Shown: positions 17,629-27,238, counted from the stretch's first letter. The stretch is DNA of 64,000 nucleotides from Streptomyces olivochromogenes (GCF_001514115.1 NZ_KQ948463.1:1-64000); one strand, 5' to 3'. Notes: generated from the letters alone by a model not told the origin. Numbers and translations are program-made.

Positions 17629-18605
17629 TGGTTACCGTCGCGCTGGCTGTCACCGAGGGGATGCTGCACTTCGAACTGTCCATGGCGTACGAGGTGTTCG
17701 GCGCCGCTCCGGTCGACGTGGCCGTCCCCTGGTACGACGTCGAGGTCTGCGGGTCGCGGGCCGTACTGCTCGGCCGGTTCCGGCTGGAGCCCGACCACGG
17801 GCTCGACCGGCTCCGGCGTGCCGACACCGTGATCGTCCCCGGCTGGGCGGACGCCGACGAGGACCCGCCGGCCGATCTCGTCGGCGCGGTACGTGCGGCC
17901 CACGAGGCGGGGGCGCGCGTGGCCTCTCTGTGCACGGGCGCGTTCGTGCTGGCCGCCGCCGGACTGCTGGACGGGAGGCGCGCGACCACCCATTGGGCGC
18001 ACACCGGGGCCCTGGCCGCCCGCTATCCGCGGGTGGAGGTCGATCCGGACGTGCTCTACGTGGACAACGGCAGCGTGCTCACCTCCGCGGGCAAGGCCGC
18101 CGCGATGGACCTGTGCCTGCACCTCGTCCGTCTCGACCACGGCTCGTCCGTCGCCAACGCCGTCGCCCGCCGCCTGGTCGTGCCGCCGCACCGAGCCGGC
18201 GGCCAGGCCCAGTTCGTCGCCGCGCCGGTGCCCACCCGGGACGACCACCCGCTCGCCGCGCTGCTCCCCTGGGTGATCGAACGCCTCGACCGTCCACTCA
18301 CCGTGGAGGACCTGGCGCGTCAGGCCCGGATGAGTTCGCGCCATCTGGGCCGCCACTTCAGGGCGGTGACCGGCACCACTCCGCTGCAATGGCTGCTGAC
18401 ACAACGGATCCGCCGCGCCCAGGAGTTGCTGGAGACGACCGACGACGTCGTCGACGCCATCGCGACAGCCACCGGTATGGGCACCGCCACGACGCTGCGG
18501 CGACACTTCAACCGGACGGTCGGCGTGCCTCCGGACACCTACCGCCGGACTTTCCGCTCACGGCCCCGCACCGACGCGAACGACGGGCGGGAAACCCCAC
18601 ACTGA
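17628..18605 (+). CDS. GlxA-type AraC-family regulator
   Basis: A 325-residue regulator with an N-terminal DJ-1/PfpI-like domain (about 1-170) and a C-terminal AraC double helix-turn-helix (about 215-320). The nucleophile-elbow region VASLCTGAFVLA is present, as in GlxA proteins. The HTH includes TVEDLARQARMSSRHLGRHF. Homologues start near VALAVTEGML, so I prefer the ATG at 17628 over the GTG at 17589; the latter would place the operator inside the gene. It is divergent from the saccharopine-dehydrogenase-like gene and probably controls it. The ligand is unknown. Confidence 0.88.
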   Translation: MVTVALAVTEGMLHFELSMAYEVFGAAPVDVAVPWYDVEVCGSRAVLLGRFRLEPDHGLDRLRRADTVIVPGWADADEDPPADLVGAVRAAHEAGARVASLCTGAFVLAAAGLLDGRRATTHWAHTGALAARYPRVEVDPDVLYVDNGSVLTSAGKAAAMDLCLHLVRLDHGSSVANAVARRLVVPPHRAGGQAQFVAAPVPTRDDHPLAALLPWVIERLDRPLTVEDLARQARMSSRHLGRHFRAVTGTTPLQWLLTQRIRRAQELLETTDDVVDAIATATGMGTATTLRRHFNRTVGVPPDTYRRTFRSRPRTDANDGRETPH

Positions 18606-18703
18606 CGGTGTGCCGGCCGGACACGGCCGCCAAGGGGCGGTCCCTGTCGGCGGACGGACGGCCTGCCCCGCCGACGGGTGCACGTCGGCAGGGCACGGCC
18701 GGC

Positions 18704-19447
18704 CTACTCGGCCCGGGATCCCGCGGAGCGGTTGCGCAGGACCGCGAACACGGCCGCGGCCAGACCCAGTACACCCACGACCAACCCGCCGATGCCGAGC
18801 CCGCGAGCCGTCGCGTCGCTGCTCGACGCGGTCGGCTTGGCGCTGCCGGAGGTTTTCGAGGGCGCCGCCGAGGCGGTCGGGGCGCCGCTGTCCCCGTCCT
18901 GCGCGCTCTTGGCCGTGAGCTTGAGGACCGGCGCCGGGTTCTCCGGCTCCTGGCCGGCGGACGCCTCCTCGATCCAGCGAACGGTCTTGCCGTCGGAGTA
19001 CGTCTGCAGTGTCTTGAAGGTCAACTGGTCGGTGTCGTCGGGCAGCTGGCCGAAGGCGACGTCGAAGTCCTGGTACTGCCCGGCCCCGATCCTGCCGCCG
19101 GTCCAGGTGATCTCGGAGACGGCGTCGGTGATGGTGCCGTCGTCGGTCTTGACGGGCGTCTTGAGCTTCGTGTCCGTCACCTTGGCGGTCCAGCCGTCCT
19201 GCGGGGTGACGAGCACGCCGAGTACGGGGTGGTCGGTGGGCAGGAAGACCTGGACCTTGGTGGTACCGGCCGTGTTCTCCTCGTTGGGGACGCGGAAGGT
19301 GAGGACACCGTCGGTGGCGCCCTTGGCGTAGCTCTCGGGATGGACGGTGACGTGCGCGGAGGCGACGCCCGCGGCGGTCAGGACCCCGGTGGCGGCGAGA
19401 GCGGTGACGAGGCCGGCGCGGCGCAGGGTGGTGCGTGTCGTGGACAT
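18704..19447 (-). CDS. YcnI-like (DUF1775) copper-binding secreted protein
   Basis: A 247-residue exported protein. A signal peptide (MSTTRTTLRRAGLVTALAAT, ending near VASA) leaves a mature N-terminal histidine in HVTVHPES, the feature by which YcnI proteins bind copper. The DUF1775 domain follows (VLTFRVPNEE..., WTAKVTDTKL). Then come an Ala/Ser/Thr/Pro-rich linker and a C-terminal membrane anchor (IGGLVVGVLGLAAAVFAVL). GGAG lies 12 bp before this ATG. The same frame is open for 700 bp upstream with no stop; see the preceding membrane segment. A role in periplasmic copper handling is established for the family, not shown here. Confidence 0.88.
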   Translation of the reverse strand: MSTTRTTLRRAGLVTALAATGVLTAAGVASAHVTVHPESYAKGATDGVLTFRVPNEENTAGTTKVQVFLPTDHPVLGVLVTPQDGWTAKVTDTKLKTPVKTDDGTITDAVSEITWTGGRIGAGQYQDFDVAFGQLPDDTDQLTFKTLQTYSDGKTVRWIEEASAGQEPENPAPVLKLTAKSAQDGDSGAPTASAAPSKTSGSAKPTASSSDATARGLGIGGLVVGVLGLAAAVFAVLRNRSAGSRAE

Positions 19448-20098
19448 GAGCGAGTGGATCTCCGTACTGGGGAGGGATGTCGAGGGTCGGACGGCGTACG
19501 ACATCCCTGGCGGCGGCCCGCGCCGGTGTACGGCGTAGCGCAGCCTCAACCGCCGCGGTGACCACGCCCCGTGGACAGCCCGGCGCGCCTGTTCCGGCGT
19601 ACTCGATACGCCCCGGAAGCCTGCTGCCACCTGCCACCAGGCCGCCAGCCCCGGTACGAACACGACCGCCCGCCGCAGCAGCGACCACAGCGCGGCCTCG
19701 CCGCGCCGCAGCCACCAGGTCAGCACAAGGGCCGCCATGACATGGACGGCGGTGGCGTGCGGCGTCAGCGCGTGGGAGTGGGGATGCGTAGGGGACATGC
19801 GCATCCCGTGCATGACCATCACGGCGTGTGGCCGACCGGCGTCGAACGCCAGGTGCAGCGCTCCCTGGGCCGCAAGCGTCCCACCGCCGATACCGACCAG
19901 CGAGCGCTCCCGCCCGCCCAGCAGACAGCCGACGACGAAGACCGGCAGAGCGCCGACGACCTGCACCCACACGGGTGGGGCCGTGCCCATGGCCAGCACA
20001 TGGCCCCCGGCGGCGAGCAGCACACACAGCACGGCGAACACGGCCGCGCGCAGACTCCGCACCGCCGGGGACACGTTCACGTCACCCGGTGCCGCCAT
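19448..20098 (-). CDS. Membrane-protein frame fused in frame to the YcnI-like gene
   Basis: An open frame from the ATG at 20098 encodes about four hydrophobic helices (for example AAVFAVLCVLLAAGGHVLAM and VVGALPVFVVGCLLGG) with a His/Met-rich stretch, MHGMRMSPTHPHSH, a plausible metal-binding region. It continues without a stop codon through the YcnI start at 19447, so it either makes a 464-residue fusion or its own stop has been lost. In relatives, as I recall, this is a separate small membrane protein ahead of YcnI. An ATG at 20146 is an alternative start. Confidence 0.55.
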
Positions 20099-20293
20099 GC
20101 AGCGGGAGGATCTCTCCCCTTCACCGCGCATCCGCACCACCGCCACGTCCTACCTGGTCAGACCTGCTCCCCTTTACGGGTCGGACGCGGACACCGTTCA
20201 GTTCCCGGGCGATCAGATCGCGTCCTGGAGCCGTCCGTGAGGTCCAGGCGGCCTGTGACGCGCGGTAACACACTCTGTGACGTAGGGTCAATC

Positions 20294-20328
20294 CCTGGGG
20301 TGGAGTCCCCTGGGGGGAATCCCTGGGG
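20294..20328. promoter_or_regulatory. Three CCTGGGG repeats upstream of the SARP gene
   Basis: CCTGGGG occurs at 20294, 20309 and 20322, ending 22 bp before the TTG start. SARP proteins bind direct repeats of about 7 bp, so this could be an autoregulatory site. The central CCCCTGGGG is also palindromic. Confidence 0.5.
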
Positions 20329-20350
20329 GATTCTTTGAGGAGGGGGCGAA

Positions 20351-23260
20351 TTGGGGCTGGAGCCGGTGCGGTTCTCGGTTCTGGGGCCCGTCCGTGCCTG
20401 GCGGGCGGGAACGGAGCTGGACCTGGGGCGTCCTCAGGAGAGGGCGCTGCTGGCGCTGCTGCTGGTGCGGGCCGATCAACCGGTCGGCATGGCCGAGATC
20501 GTGGGCGCGCTGTGGGGGCACCGCCCGCCGCACAGCGCCGTCAACGTGGTGCACCGTCTCGTCGGTGCGCTGCGCCGGCTGCTGGAGCCCGGACTGCCCG
20601 CACGGGCCACGGGCCACTGGCTGGTACGGGACGCGGGCGGCTACCGGCTGCTCACCGACAGCGGCTCCCTGGACCTCCTGCGCTTCCGTGAACTGCGGGA
20701 CCAGGCCCGGCAGGCCGCCGCGGAGGGGGTGCCCGCCCGTAGCGCGGAGCTGTTCGCCGAGGCGCTGTCCCTGTGGCAGGGGCCGGTCGCCGCCGGGATC
20801 GGCCCAGAGGTACGGGCGCACGCGGCGTTCGGCCTGCTCAGCCGCGAGTACGTCACCGCCGTACAGGAGGCGGCCGACGCGGCGCTGCTCGCCGGTCTCC
20901 CCGGCACGGTCCTGCCCGCATTGCAAAGGGCCGCCGCCGAGCATCCGTTGGACGAACCACTGCTGTCACGGCTGGTGCTCGCGCTGGCCGCCGACGCTCG
21001 TCGCGCCGAGGCGCTGAGCACCTACCGGGAGGCCGGTGCCCGGCTCGCCGGTGAGCTGGGCATCGACCCGGGTGCGGAGCTGCGTGAAGCCCACCGGACG
21101 GTGCTGCTGAACGACCCCGCCACGGCGGCTGCGGACGTATCCCGGACGGACGCGGCCGAGACGGGCGCGGTCGCCTCCGAGGCCGATGGAACGGGCCCGG
21201 GTTCCGCCGGCCCGCGGACACCTCCGGTGCCGGCCCCCGCCCAACTCCCCCACGACCTGCCGACGTTCACCGGACGGGAATCCGAACTGGAGGAGGCACT
21301 CGGGCCGCTCACCGGTGGGAGGGCGCCCGCGGAGACGGTGGTGATCAGCGCCATCGGCGGCATGGCCGGAATCGGGAAGACCACGCTCGCCGTGCACTGG
21401 GCCCATCAGGTCGCCGACCAATTCCCCGACGGGCAGCTCTACGTCAATCTGCGGGGGTTCGACCCGTCGGGCGCCGTCATGAACCCGGGCGAGGCGGTGC
21501 GCGGGTTCCTGGACACGCTGGGCGTGCCGCCCGAGCGCGTCCCGCACGGTGTGGACGCCCAAGCCGCGCTCTACCGCAGCCTGTTGGCCGGGCGTCGCTT
21601 CCTCGTCCTGCTGGACAACGCCCGCGACACCGACCAGGTGAGACCGCTGCTCCCCGGCACCCCCGGGTGTCTCACCGTCGTCACCAGCCGCGACCAGCTG
21701 TCCGGACTGGTGGCCGCGCACGGAGCCCGCTCACTGACCCTGCGCCCCTTCGACGCCGACCAGACCCGCGCCTTCCTCGCCCGGCGGCTGGGCGCCGCGC
21801 GCATCGACGCCGAGCCCCGCGCCGTGGCCGAGATCACCGCTCTGTGCGCCGGGCTGCCGCTCGCCCTGGCCTGCGTCGCCGCCCGCGCCGCCACCCACCC
21901 CGACTTCACGCTGTCGGCGATCGCCGCCGAACTGCGCGAGGCGCACGGCAGCCTGGAGGCCTTCGCCCGCCCCGACACCTCGGCGGACGTCGGCGCGGTC
22001 TTCTCCTGGTCCCTGGCCGCCGTCTCCGCCGCGGCCGCCCGGCTCTTCCGGCTGCTCGCCCTGCATCCCGGCCCCGACCTCTCCGTACCGGCCGCGGCCG
22101 CCCTCGCCGGACGTCCGGTGCGCGCAACCCGGCGGCTGCTGAGCGAACTGACCGGCGTCCACCTCCTCGACGAACACGCTCCCGGCCGGTACGCCTTCCA
22201 CGACCTGCTGCGCGCCCACGCCACCGAACTCGTCCACACCCAGGACTCCGAGGAGGACCGCGGCGCGGCCGTCCGGCGGCTGTTCGAACACTGTCTGCAC
22301 ACCGCCCGCGCGGCCGGTCTGCTGCTCGCCCCGCACGACGACCCGATGCCGCTGGAGCCGCCCGCTCTCCAGAGCGTCCCCGAGCCGCTCGCCGACGACA
22401 CCGCCGCGCTGGCCTGGCTCACGGCCGCATACGCGGGGCTGCTCGCCGTCGTCGACGCGGCCGTCGGCTCCGGTCACGACCGGCTCGCCTGTCTGCTCGC
22501 CTGGTCCCTCGAGCCCTTCTTCGACCGGCGCGGAGCCTGGCACGACTGGGTGGTCGTCGAGCAGACCGCGCTCGATGCCGCGGAGCGGCTCGGGGACCCG
22601 GCGATGAAGGCCCGCGGACTGCGGGCGCTGGCCCGCGCGGAGGGCAGGCTGGGCCTGCACGACCGCTCGCGCCCGCGACTCGAACGCGCTCTGGAGCTCT
22701 TCACCGGGCTGGGAGACGCGGTCGGACGGGCCGACACCCACCGAAGTCTGGGCTGGGAGAGCGAGCAGCGGGGCGACCTGCCCGGTGCCCTGCGCCACAA
22801 CCAGCTGGCCCTGGAGCTGTTCCGGAGCGCCGGCCTGCGAGCCGCACAGGCCAGCGTCCTCAACTCCGTGGGCTGGTACCACGCCCTGCTCGGCGAGCAC
22901 CGGCAGGCGCTGAGCCACTGCTTCGAGGCCCTGACCATGCTTCAGGACCTGGGGGACCGCTACGGCCAGGCGGGCACCTGGGACAGCATCGCCTACGCCT
23001 ACCAGCACCTGGGCCGCCATCCGCACGCCCTGCTCGGCTACCGCAACGCGCTCTCCCTCTACCGGCAGCTGGGGGTGCCGTATCCGGAGGCCGAGACCCT
23101 CACCCGCCTCGGCGACACCCACCTCGCGATGGGCAACCACGGGAGCGCCCGCGACTCCTGGCGAGCGGCGCTCGTCCTGCTCACCGAACTCGGTCACCCC
23201 GACGCCGAACAGGTCCGCGCCCGACTGCGTGAACGCGCCGAGCGACGTGGCTCCGCCTGA
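20351..23260 (+). CDS. AfsR-type SARP regulator (SARP-NB-ARC-TPR)
   Basis: A 969-residue transcription factor with three parts. An OmpR-like winged helix (about 5-95, with RPQERALLALLLVRADQP) plus BTAD helices reach about residue 255. An NB-ARC ATPase follows, with P-loop GMAGIGKTTL near 337 and VVTSRDQLSGL. The C-terminus (about 700-960) has tetratricopeptide repeats such as LGRHPHALLGYRNALSLYRQ. This is the AfsR architecture, an activator of secondary metabolism. The TTG at 20351 follows GAGGAGGGGG; a GTG at 20366 is the alternative. First gene of a four-regulator run, and close in design to the one at 24172. Confidence 0.93.
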   Translation: MGLEPVRFSVLGPVRAWRAGTELDLGRPQERALLALLLVRADQPVGMAEIVGALWGHRPPHSAVNVVHRLVGALRRLLEPGLPARATGHWLVRDAGGYRLLTDSGSLDLLRFRELRDQARQAAAEGVPARSAELFAEALSLWQGPVAAGIGPEVRAHAAFGLLSREYVTAVQEAADAALLAGLPGTVLPALQRAAAEHPLDEPLLSRLVLALAADARRAEALSTYREAGARLAGELGIDPGAELREAHRTVLLNDPATAAADVSRTDAAETGAVASEADGTGPGSAGPRTPPVPAPAQLPHDLPTFTGRESELEEALGPLTGGRAPAETVVISAIGGMAGIGKTTLAVHWAHQVADQFPDGQLYVNLRGFDPSGAVMNPGEAVRGFLDTLGVPPERVPHGVDAQAALYRSLLAGRRFLVLLDNARDTDQVRPLLPGTPGCLTVVTSRDQLSGLVAAHGARSLTLRPFDADQTRAFLARRLGAARIDAEPRAVAEITALCAGLPLALACVAARAATHPDFTLSAIAAELREAHGSLEAFARPDTSADVGAVFSWSLAAVSAAAARLFRLLALHPGPDLSVPAAAALAGRPVRATRRLLSELTGVHLLDEHAPGRYAFHDLLRAHATELVHTQDSEEDRGAAVRRLFEHCLHTARAAGLLLAPHDDPMPLEPPALQSVPEPLADDTAALAWLTAAYAGLLAVVDAAVGSGHDRLACLLAWSLEPFFDRRGAWHDWVVVEQTALDAAERLGDPAMKARGLRALARAEGRLGLHDRSRPRLERALELFTGLGDAVGRADTHRSLGWESEQRGDLPGALRHNQLALELFRSAGLRAAQASVLNSVGWYHALLGEHRQALSHCFEALTMLQDLGDRYGQAGTWDSIAYAYQHLGRHPHALLGYRNALSLYRQLGVPYPEAETLTRLGDTHLAMGNHGSARDSWRAALVLLTELGHPDAEQVRARLRERAERRGSA

Positions 23261-23374
23261 ACGCGCGCGAACGCCCGGACCGCGCGGACGCCCGCGATCC
23301 ACAAGGGCGAGCATGGACGTCGAGAATTTCCTCAGTCAGGGCCCTGGGCCCGACATCTCACCTCGGGAGTCCTC

Positions 23375-24172
23375 ATGATCGATTCGGTGATGCCGCGCGA
23401 CACCGCACCGGTCCGTCGTCTCTTCCGGCTGCCGGACACGACCGACGACGCGTTCCTGCACCTGGGCCTGCACGTCCAGGGCTCGGTCTCGGTGACCAGG
23501 GGCGGCACCCAGGTGTTCCTGGCCCCCGGCGACCTGGTGTTCCACGATCCGGCCCGGCGTGACCACCTGCGGTTCAGCGGCCCTTGCCGGCTGACGGTCT
23601 TCCGGGTGCCCCGCGGCCACCTGGGGGTGTCGCCCTCGGACCTGCACCGGGTCATGGGCCGGCGCGTGCGGGGCGACGAGGGCGTCGGCGCGCTGGTGTC
23701 CCACTTCCTCTCGGCGCTCGCCGCCGAGACGGACTTCCGCAGGTCGAGGACGGGCCACCGGCTCGCCCGCTCCGCCGTCGACCTCGTCGCCGTGCTCGTC
23801 ACGCAGCTCCTCGGCGAGGAAACCCCCGACGCGTCGGACGTCGGATCCGAGACGGTGTCCAGGATCCAGGCCTTCATCGAAGCGCATCTGACGGATCCGG
23901 ATCTGTCACCGGAGTCGATCGCGCTCGCCCACCACATCTCCGTCCGCTACCTGCACAAGCTCTTCCAGCAGGAGGGCACCACGGTGGGCCAGTGGATACG
24001 GCGGCGCAGGCTGGACGCGTGCCGGCGCGAGCTGGGCCGGAGCGCGAACCGCGGGCCGAGCGTGGCCGCCGTGGCGCAGCGCTGGGGGTTCAGCAGCCCC
24101 TCGCACTTCAGCCGCACCTTCCGGGACGCCTACGGCATGTCTCCCAGCGCATGGCAGAGTTCGACGAGGTGA
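23375..24172 (+). CDS. AraC-family regulator with cupin-like N-domain
   Basis: A 265-residue regulator. The N-terminal half (about 1-150) resembles the AraC_binding_2 sensor domain (TRGGTQVFLAPGDLVFHDP). The C-terminal AraC HTH (about 170-262) includes LSPESIALAHHISVRYLHKL and FSSPSHFSRTFRDAYGMSPS. Its stop codon overlaps the next SARP start (TGATG), so the two are co-translated. It is a paralogue of the AraC regulator at 26162, with the same HTH phrases. The effector is unknown. Confidence 0.9.
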   Translation: MIDSVMPRDTAPVRRLFRLPDTTDDAFLHLGLHVQGSVSVTRGGTQVFLAPGDLVFHDPARRDHLRFSGPCRLTVFRVPRGHLGVSPSDLHRVMGRRVRGDEGVGALVSHFLSALAAETDFRRSRTGHRLARSAVDLVAVLVTQLLGEETPDASDVGSETVSRIQAFIEAHLTDPDLSPESIALAHHISVRYLHKLFQQEGTTVGQWIRRRRLDACRRELGRSANRGPSVAAVAQRWGFSSPSHFSRTFRDAYGMSPSAWQSSTR

Positions 24173-24201
24173 TGCGGTTCGAGGTGATGCGGTTCGAGGT
24201 G
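24172..24201 (+). repeat. 15-bp tandem duplication of the SARP start region
   Basis: The first five codons (ATG CGG TTC GAG GTG) are exactly repeated at 24187-24201, duplicating the initiation codon. Confidence 0.95.
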
Positions 24202-26064
24202 CTGGGCCCGTTGCGGGTCCGGCGGGCCGAGCGGGAACTCGATCTGGGGTTCCCGCAGCAACGCGCCCTCCTGGGGCTGCTCATGGTGCGGGCCGGGCGG
24301 CCGGTGCAGGTGAGCGAGATCGTGGATGTGCTGTGGGCGAGCCGTCCACCGGCCAGCGCCCCGAACGTGGTGCGCCGGTACGTCGGTGCGCTGCGGCGGC
24401 TGCTCGAACCGGGGCTGCCGCCCCGGGCGCCAGGCCGTCGTCTGTCACGCCGCACCGGTGCCTACCTCCTGGACGCGGAGCCGGACGAGATCGATCTGCT
24501 GAGGTTCCGCGAGCTCACCCTGCGGGGCAGGCGGGCGGTCGCCACCGGTCGGCCCGAGGTGGCGGTACGGCAGTTCGTCGGGGCCCTCGGCGAGTGGCGC
24601 GGGCCGGTGGCGATGGGGCTCCCCGCATCGGCGCGCGAGCACGCCCTGTTCCGCGCCGTGGAACACGAACTCGTGCTCACCACACGGATGGCGGCCGACG
24701 CGGCCCTGCTGTGCGGCGCGGCGGGCCTCGTGCTGCCGAGCCTGCGCCGGGCCATCGAACTGGAGCCCCTGGACGAGTCCCTGCACGCCCGGCTCGTGAT
24801 GGCGCTGGCGGCCTGCGGACTTCAGGCCGAGGCGCTGACGGCGTACGAGGAGGTACGGCGCCGGCTGGCCGCGGAGTTGCGGGTCGCCCCGGGCGCCGAG
24901 CTGAGCGAGGCCCACACCCGGGTCCTGCGTCAGGAGGTGCGCGCGTCCGCGCCCCCGGCGCACCGACCGGTCAGGACAGCGCTGTCCGCACCGGTGAAAC
25001 TCCTCGCCCGGCCCGCCCAGTTGCCGCCCGGCCTGACGGTCTTCGCCGGTCGGAGCGAGGAACTCGGGGAGCTGACCGCCCTCGCCGGGGCGGCGGCGTC
25101 CTCCGGGGCGCCCGGGACGATCCTGGTCAGCGGAATGGCGGGCGTCGGGAAGACCGCGTCGGTCGTGCACTGGGCCCATGAGGTCGCACACCGGTTCCCG
25201 GACGGTCAGCTCTACGTCGAGCTGCGCGGCCACGACGCGGCCGCCAGGCCCGCGCCGGAACCCGTGGAGGCGCTGCGTGGGTTGGTGGGGGCACTCGGAG
25301 CACCGCCCCGGCACCTCCCGGACGACCTGGCCGCGCTCACGGACCTCTACCGCGAGCTGCTCACGGACCGCCGGGTCCTCGTCGTGCTCGACGACGCTGC
25401 CGACACCGAGCACGTACGTCCGCTGCTGCCCACCGCCCCGGGCTGTCTGGCCGTGGTCACCAGCCGTGACCGGCTGCCCGGTCTGATCGCCTCCGGGGCC
25501 CGGCCGCTGCGTCTGGAACCACCGTCCGCCGCCGACGCCCGCGCCGCACTGGCCCTGCGCGTCGGCCACCGGCGGGCGGCCGCCGAACCCGAGGCGACCG
25601 AGGAGATCATCGACCGCTGCGGCCGCCTGCCGCTGGCCCTGGCCATCGTGGCCGCGCGCGCCGTCAGCCGCCCCGGCTTCCCGCTGGCCGCCCTCGCCGC
25701 CGAACTCCGCGCCGCGCACGGGAGCCTCGACGCCTTCGCGGGCGTCGGCGGGACGGCCGACGCCCGTGCCGCGTTCGCCGCGTCCCACCGGTCGCTGCCG
25801 CCCGCCGACGCCCGGCTCTTCCGCCTCGTGGCGCTGCACCCCGGCCCCGGCATCGCGGCGGACACCGCCGCGGGCCTCGCCGGTCTGTCGCCCGACGAGG
25901 CCCGGCCGATCCTCGGCCGTCTCGCCGACGCCCATCTCGTGTGCGAGGACGCGCCGGGCCGCTACACCGTGCACACCCTGCTGCGCGCGTTCGCCGCCGA
26001 GCTCGCGGAGGCCGCCGAGGCCGCCGCGACGGAGTCCCTGTCACTCCCGCGTCACTCTTTTTGA
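24172..26064 (+). CDS. SARP-NB-ARC regulator without TPR domain
   Basis: A 630-residue shortened AfsR-like protein. The winged-helix/BTAD SARP region spans about 1-265. The NB-ARC ATPase has P-loop GMAGVGKTAS near 322 and VVTSRDRLPGL. It ends at GRYTVHTLLRAF... without the TPR region of its paralogue at 20351. The start is doubled: a 15-bp tandem repeat gives MRFEVMRFEV, so 24172 (overlapping the AraC stop) and 24187 are equally plausible starts. Probably co-regulates with the AraC partner. Confidence 0.9.
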   Translation: MRFEVMRFEVLGPLRVRRAERELDLGFPQQRALLGLLMVRAGRPVQVSEIVDVLWASRPPASAPNVVRRYVGALRRLLEPGLPPRAPGRRLSRRTGAYLLDAEPDEIDLLRFRELTLRGRRAVATGRPEVAVRQFVGALGEWRGPVAMGLPASAREHALFRAVEHELVLTTRMAADAALLCGAAGLVLPSLRRAIELEPLDESLHARLVMALAACGLQAEALTAYEEVRRRLAAELRVAPGAELSEAHTRVLRQEVRASAPPAHRPVRTALSAPVKLLARPAQLPPGLTVFAGRSEELGELTALAGAAASSGAPGTILVSGMAGVGKTASVVHWAHEVAHRFPDGQLYVELRGHDAAARPAPEPVEALRGLVGALGAPPRHLPDDLAALTDLYRELLTDRRVLVVLDDAADTEHVRPLLPTAPGCLAVVTSRDRLPGLIASGARPLRLEPPSAADARAALALRVGHRRAAAEPEATEEIIDRCGRLPLALAIVAARAVSRPGFPLAALAAELRAAHGSLDAFAGVGGTADARAAFAASHRSLPPADARLFRLVALHPGPGIAADTAAGLAGLSPDEARPILGRLADAHLVCEDAPGRYTVHTLLRAFAAELAEAAEAAATESLSLPRHSF

Positions 26065-26161
26065 ACTCGCCCCGACCTACGCTCCGAGCGGAGTGGACGA
26101 CCGTCCCACGAGGCGTCGTCGCTCCTCTCGACAGTTCGGCAGGGCTCGGAGGCAACGGCGG

Positions 26162-27097
26162 ATGACGTCCAGTTTCAGCACCATTCGGATCGACCTCGGT
26201 GAGACGGACGAGACGGGTGAGACCGGTAGGTGCCGCATGCCCATGGGCCTCGACATCGTCGTCTCGGGCGAGGCGCCCGCGGAGCTGCCCGGGGCGGGCC
26301 GGCCCTACCCGGCCCGGCGGGCACACCGGTTGGTCGCCCGGGACAGCGGCGAGTACCTCTTCGTAGGCATACGGGGCGGGAGCGGCGCGCTCGGTCCGCG
26401 GCAGCCCGAGGACGTCTTCCTCGGGCCGGGAGACATCTGCTTCTACGACGCGCACGGTCCGGCGACGCTCGACTTCCCCGAGCGTTTCCGCATGAAGGTG
26501 TTCCTCGTGCCGTACGAGTCGCTCGGCCTCGACGCGGCCGATGTGGCCCGGCTCGCGGGGACACCGGTACCCCGTGTGTCCCGGCTGGGCAGCCTGTTGT
26601 CACCGTTCCTGTCCGAACTCGCCGACACGGCCTCCTCGTCCCTGCCGCCGGTCGGCGAGCTGCTCGCCTGGAACGCCGTGAACGTGCTGGCCACCCTCGC
26701 CACCGAGCGGCTGGGCCGGGACGCCATCGCGACGCCCGACGCCCGGACACCGCTGAGGACCCGGATCCTGGAGTTCATCGACCTGCACCTGACCGACGAG
26801 GACCTCTCCCCCGAGACGATCGCCGGGGCCCATCACATCTCCGCGCGCTATCTGCACCGGCTCTTCCAGGACGAGGGCACCACGGTCGGCCGGTGGATCC
26901 AGCGGCGCCGGCTCGAGGAGTGCCGCCGGGACCTGATGATCCGGGCCCGGGGCGGTCGGACCATCGCGGCGGTGGCCAACCGCTGGGGGTTCATGAGCGC
27001 CACCCACTTCAGCCGGGTCTTCCGGGCCGCGTACGGCATGTCGCCCAGCGAATGGCGGGACACCGTCGGCCGCGCCACGCCCACCGGCCACCGCTGA
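26162..27097 (+). CDS. AraC-family regulator (second copy)
   Basis: A 311-residue AraC-type regulator with a sensor half (FVGIRGGSGALGPRQPEDVF) and a C-terminal HTH (LSPETIAGAHHISARYLHRL, FMSATHFSRVFRAAYGMSPS). Its HTH is clearly paralogous to that at 23375. The frame is open further upstream, but GGAGG before the ATG at 26162 fixes the start; that ATG lies 97 bp after the SARP stop. It directly precedes two hydrolase genes, its likely targets. Confidence 0.9.
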   Translation: MTSSFSTIRIDLGETDETGETGRCRMPMGLDIVVSGEAPAELPGAGRPYPARRAHRLVARDSGEYLFVGIRGGSGALGPRQPEDVFLGPGDICFYDAHGPATLDFPERFRMKVFLVPYESLGLDAADVARLAGTPVPRVSRLGSLLSPFLSELADTASSSLPPVGELLAWNAVNVLATLATERLGRDAIATPDARTPLRTRILEFIDLHLTDEDLSPETIAGAHHISARYLHRLFQDEGTTVGRWIQRRRLEECRRDLMIRARGGRTIAAVANRWGFMSATHFSRVFRAAYGMSPSEWRDTVGRATPTGHR

Positions 27098-27238
27098 GAC
27101 GGTCGACGCGTTGGGCGCTGTGAGTTCAACGGCCGTGCGCTGACGGACCATTCACGCCCGCACCGCGCCTCTAGCGTGGCTGCGAGGCCGGAGCATCGCC
27201 CGGCCTCGCACCCAGGAACGACGCTTCAGGAGATTCCC

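Noticed and set aside
16494..18506. A 670-codon frame extending the saccharopine-dehydrogenase-like gene upstream
   Set aside because: The extension runs antisense through the GlxA-type regulator. The Rossmann motif begins right after the ATG at 17525, which has a Shine-Dalgarno.
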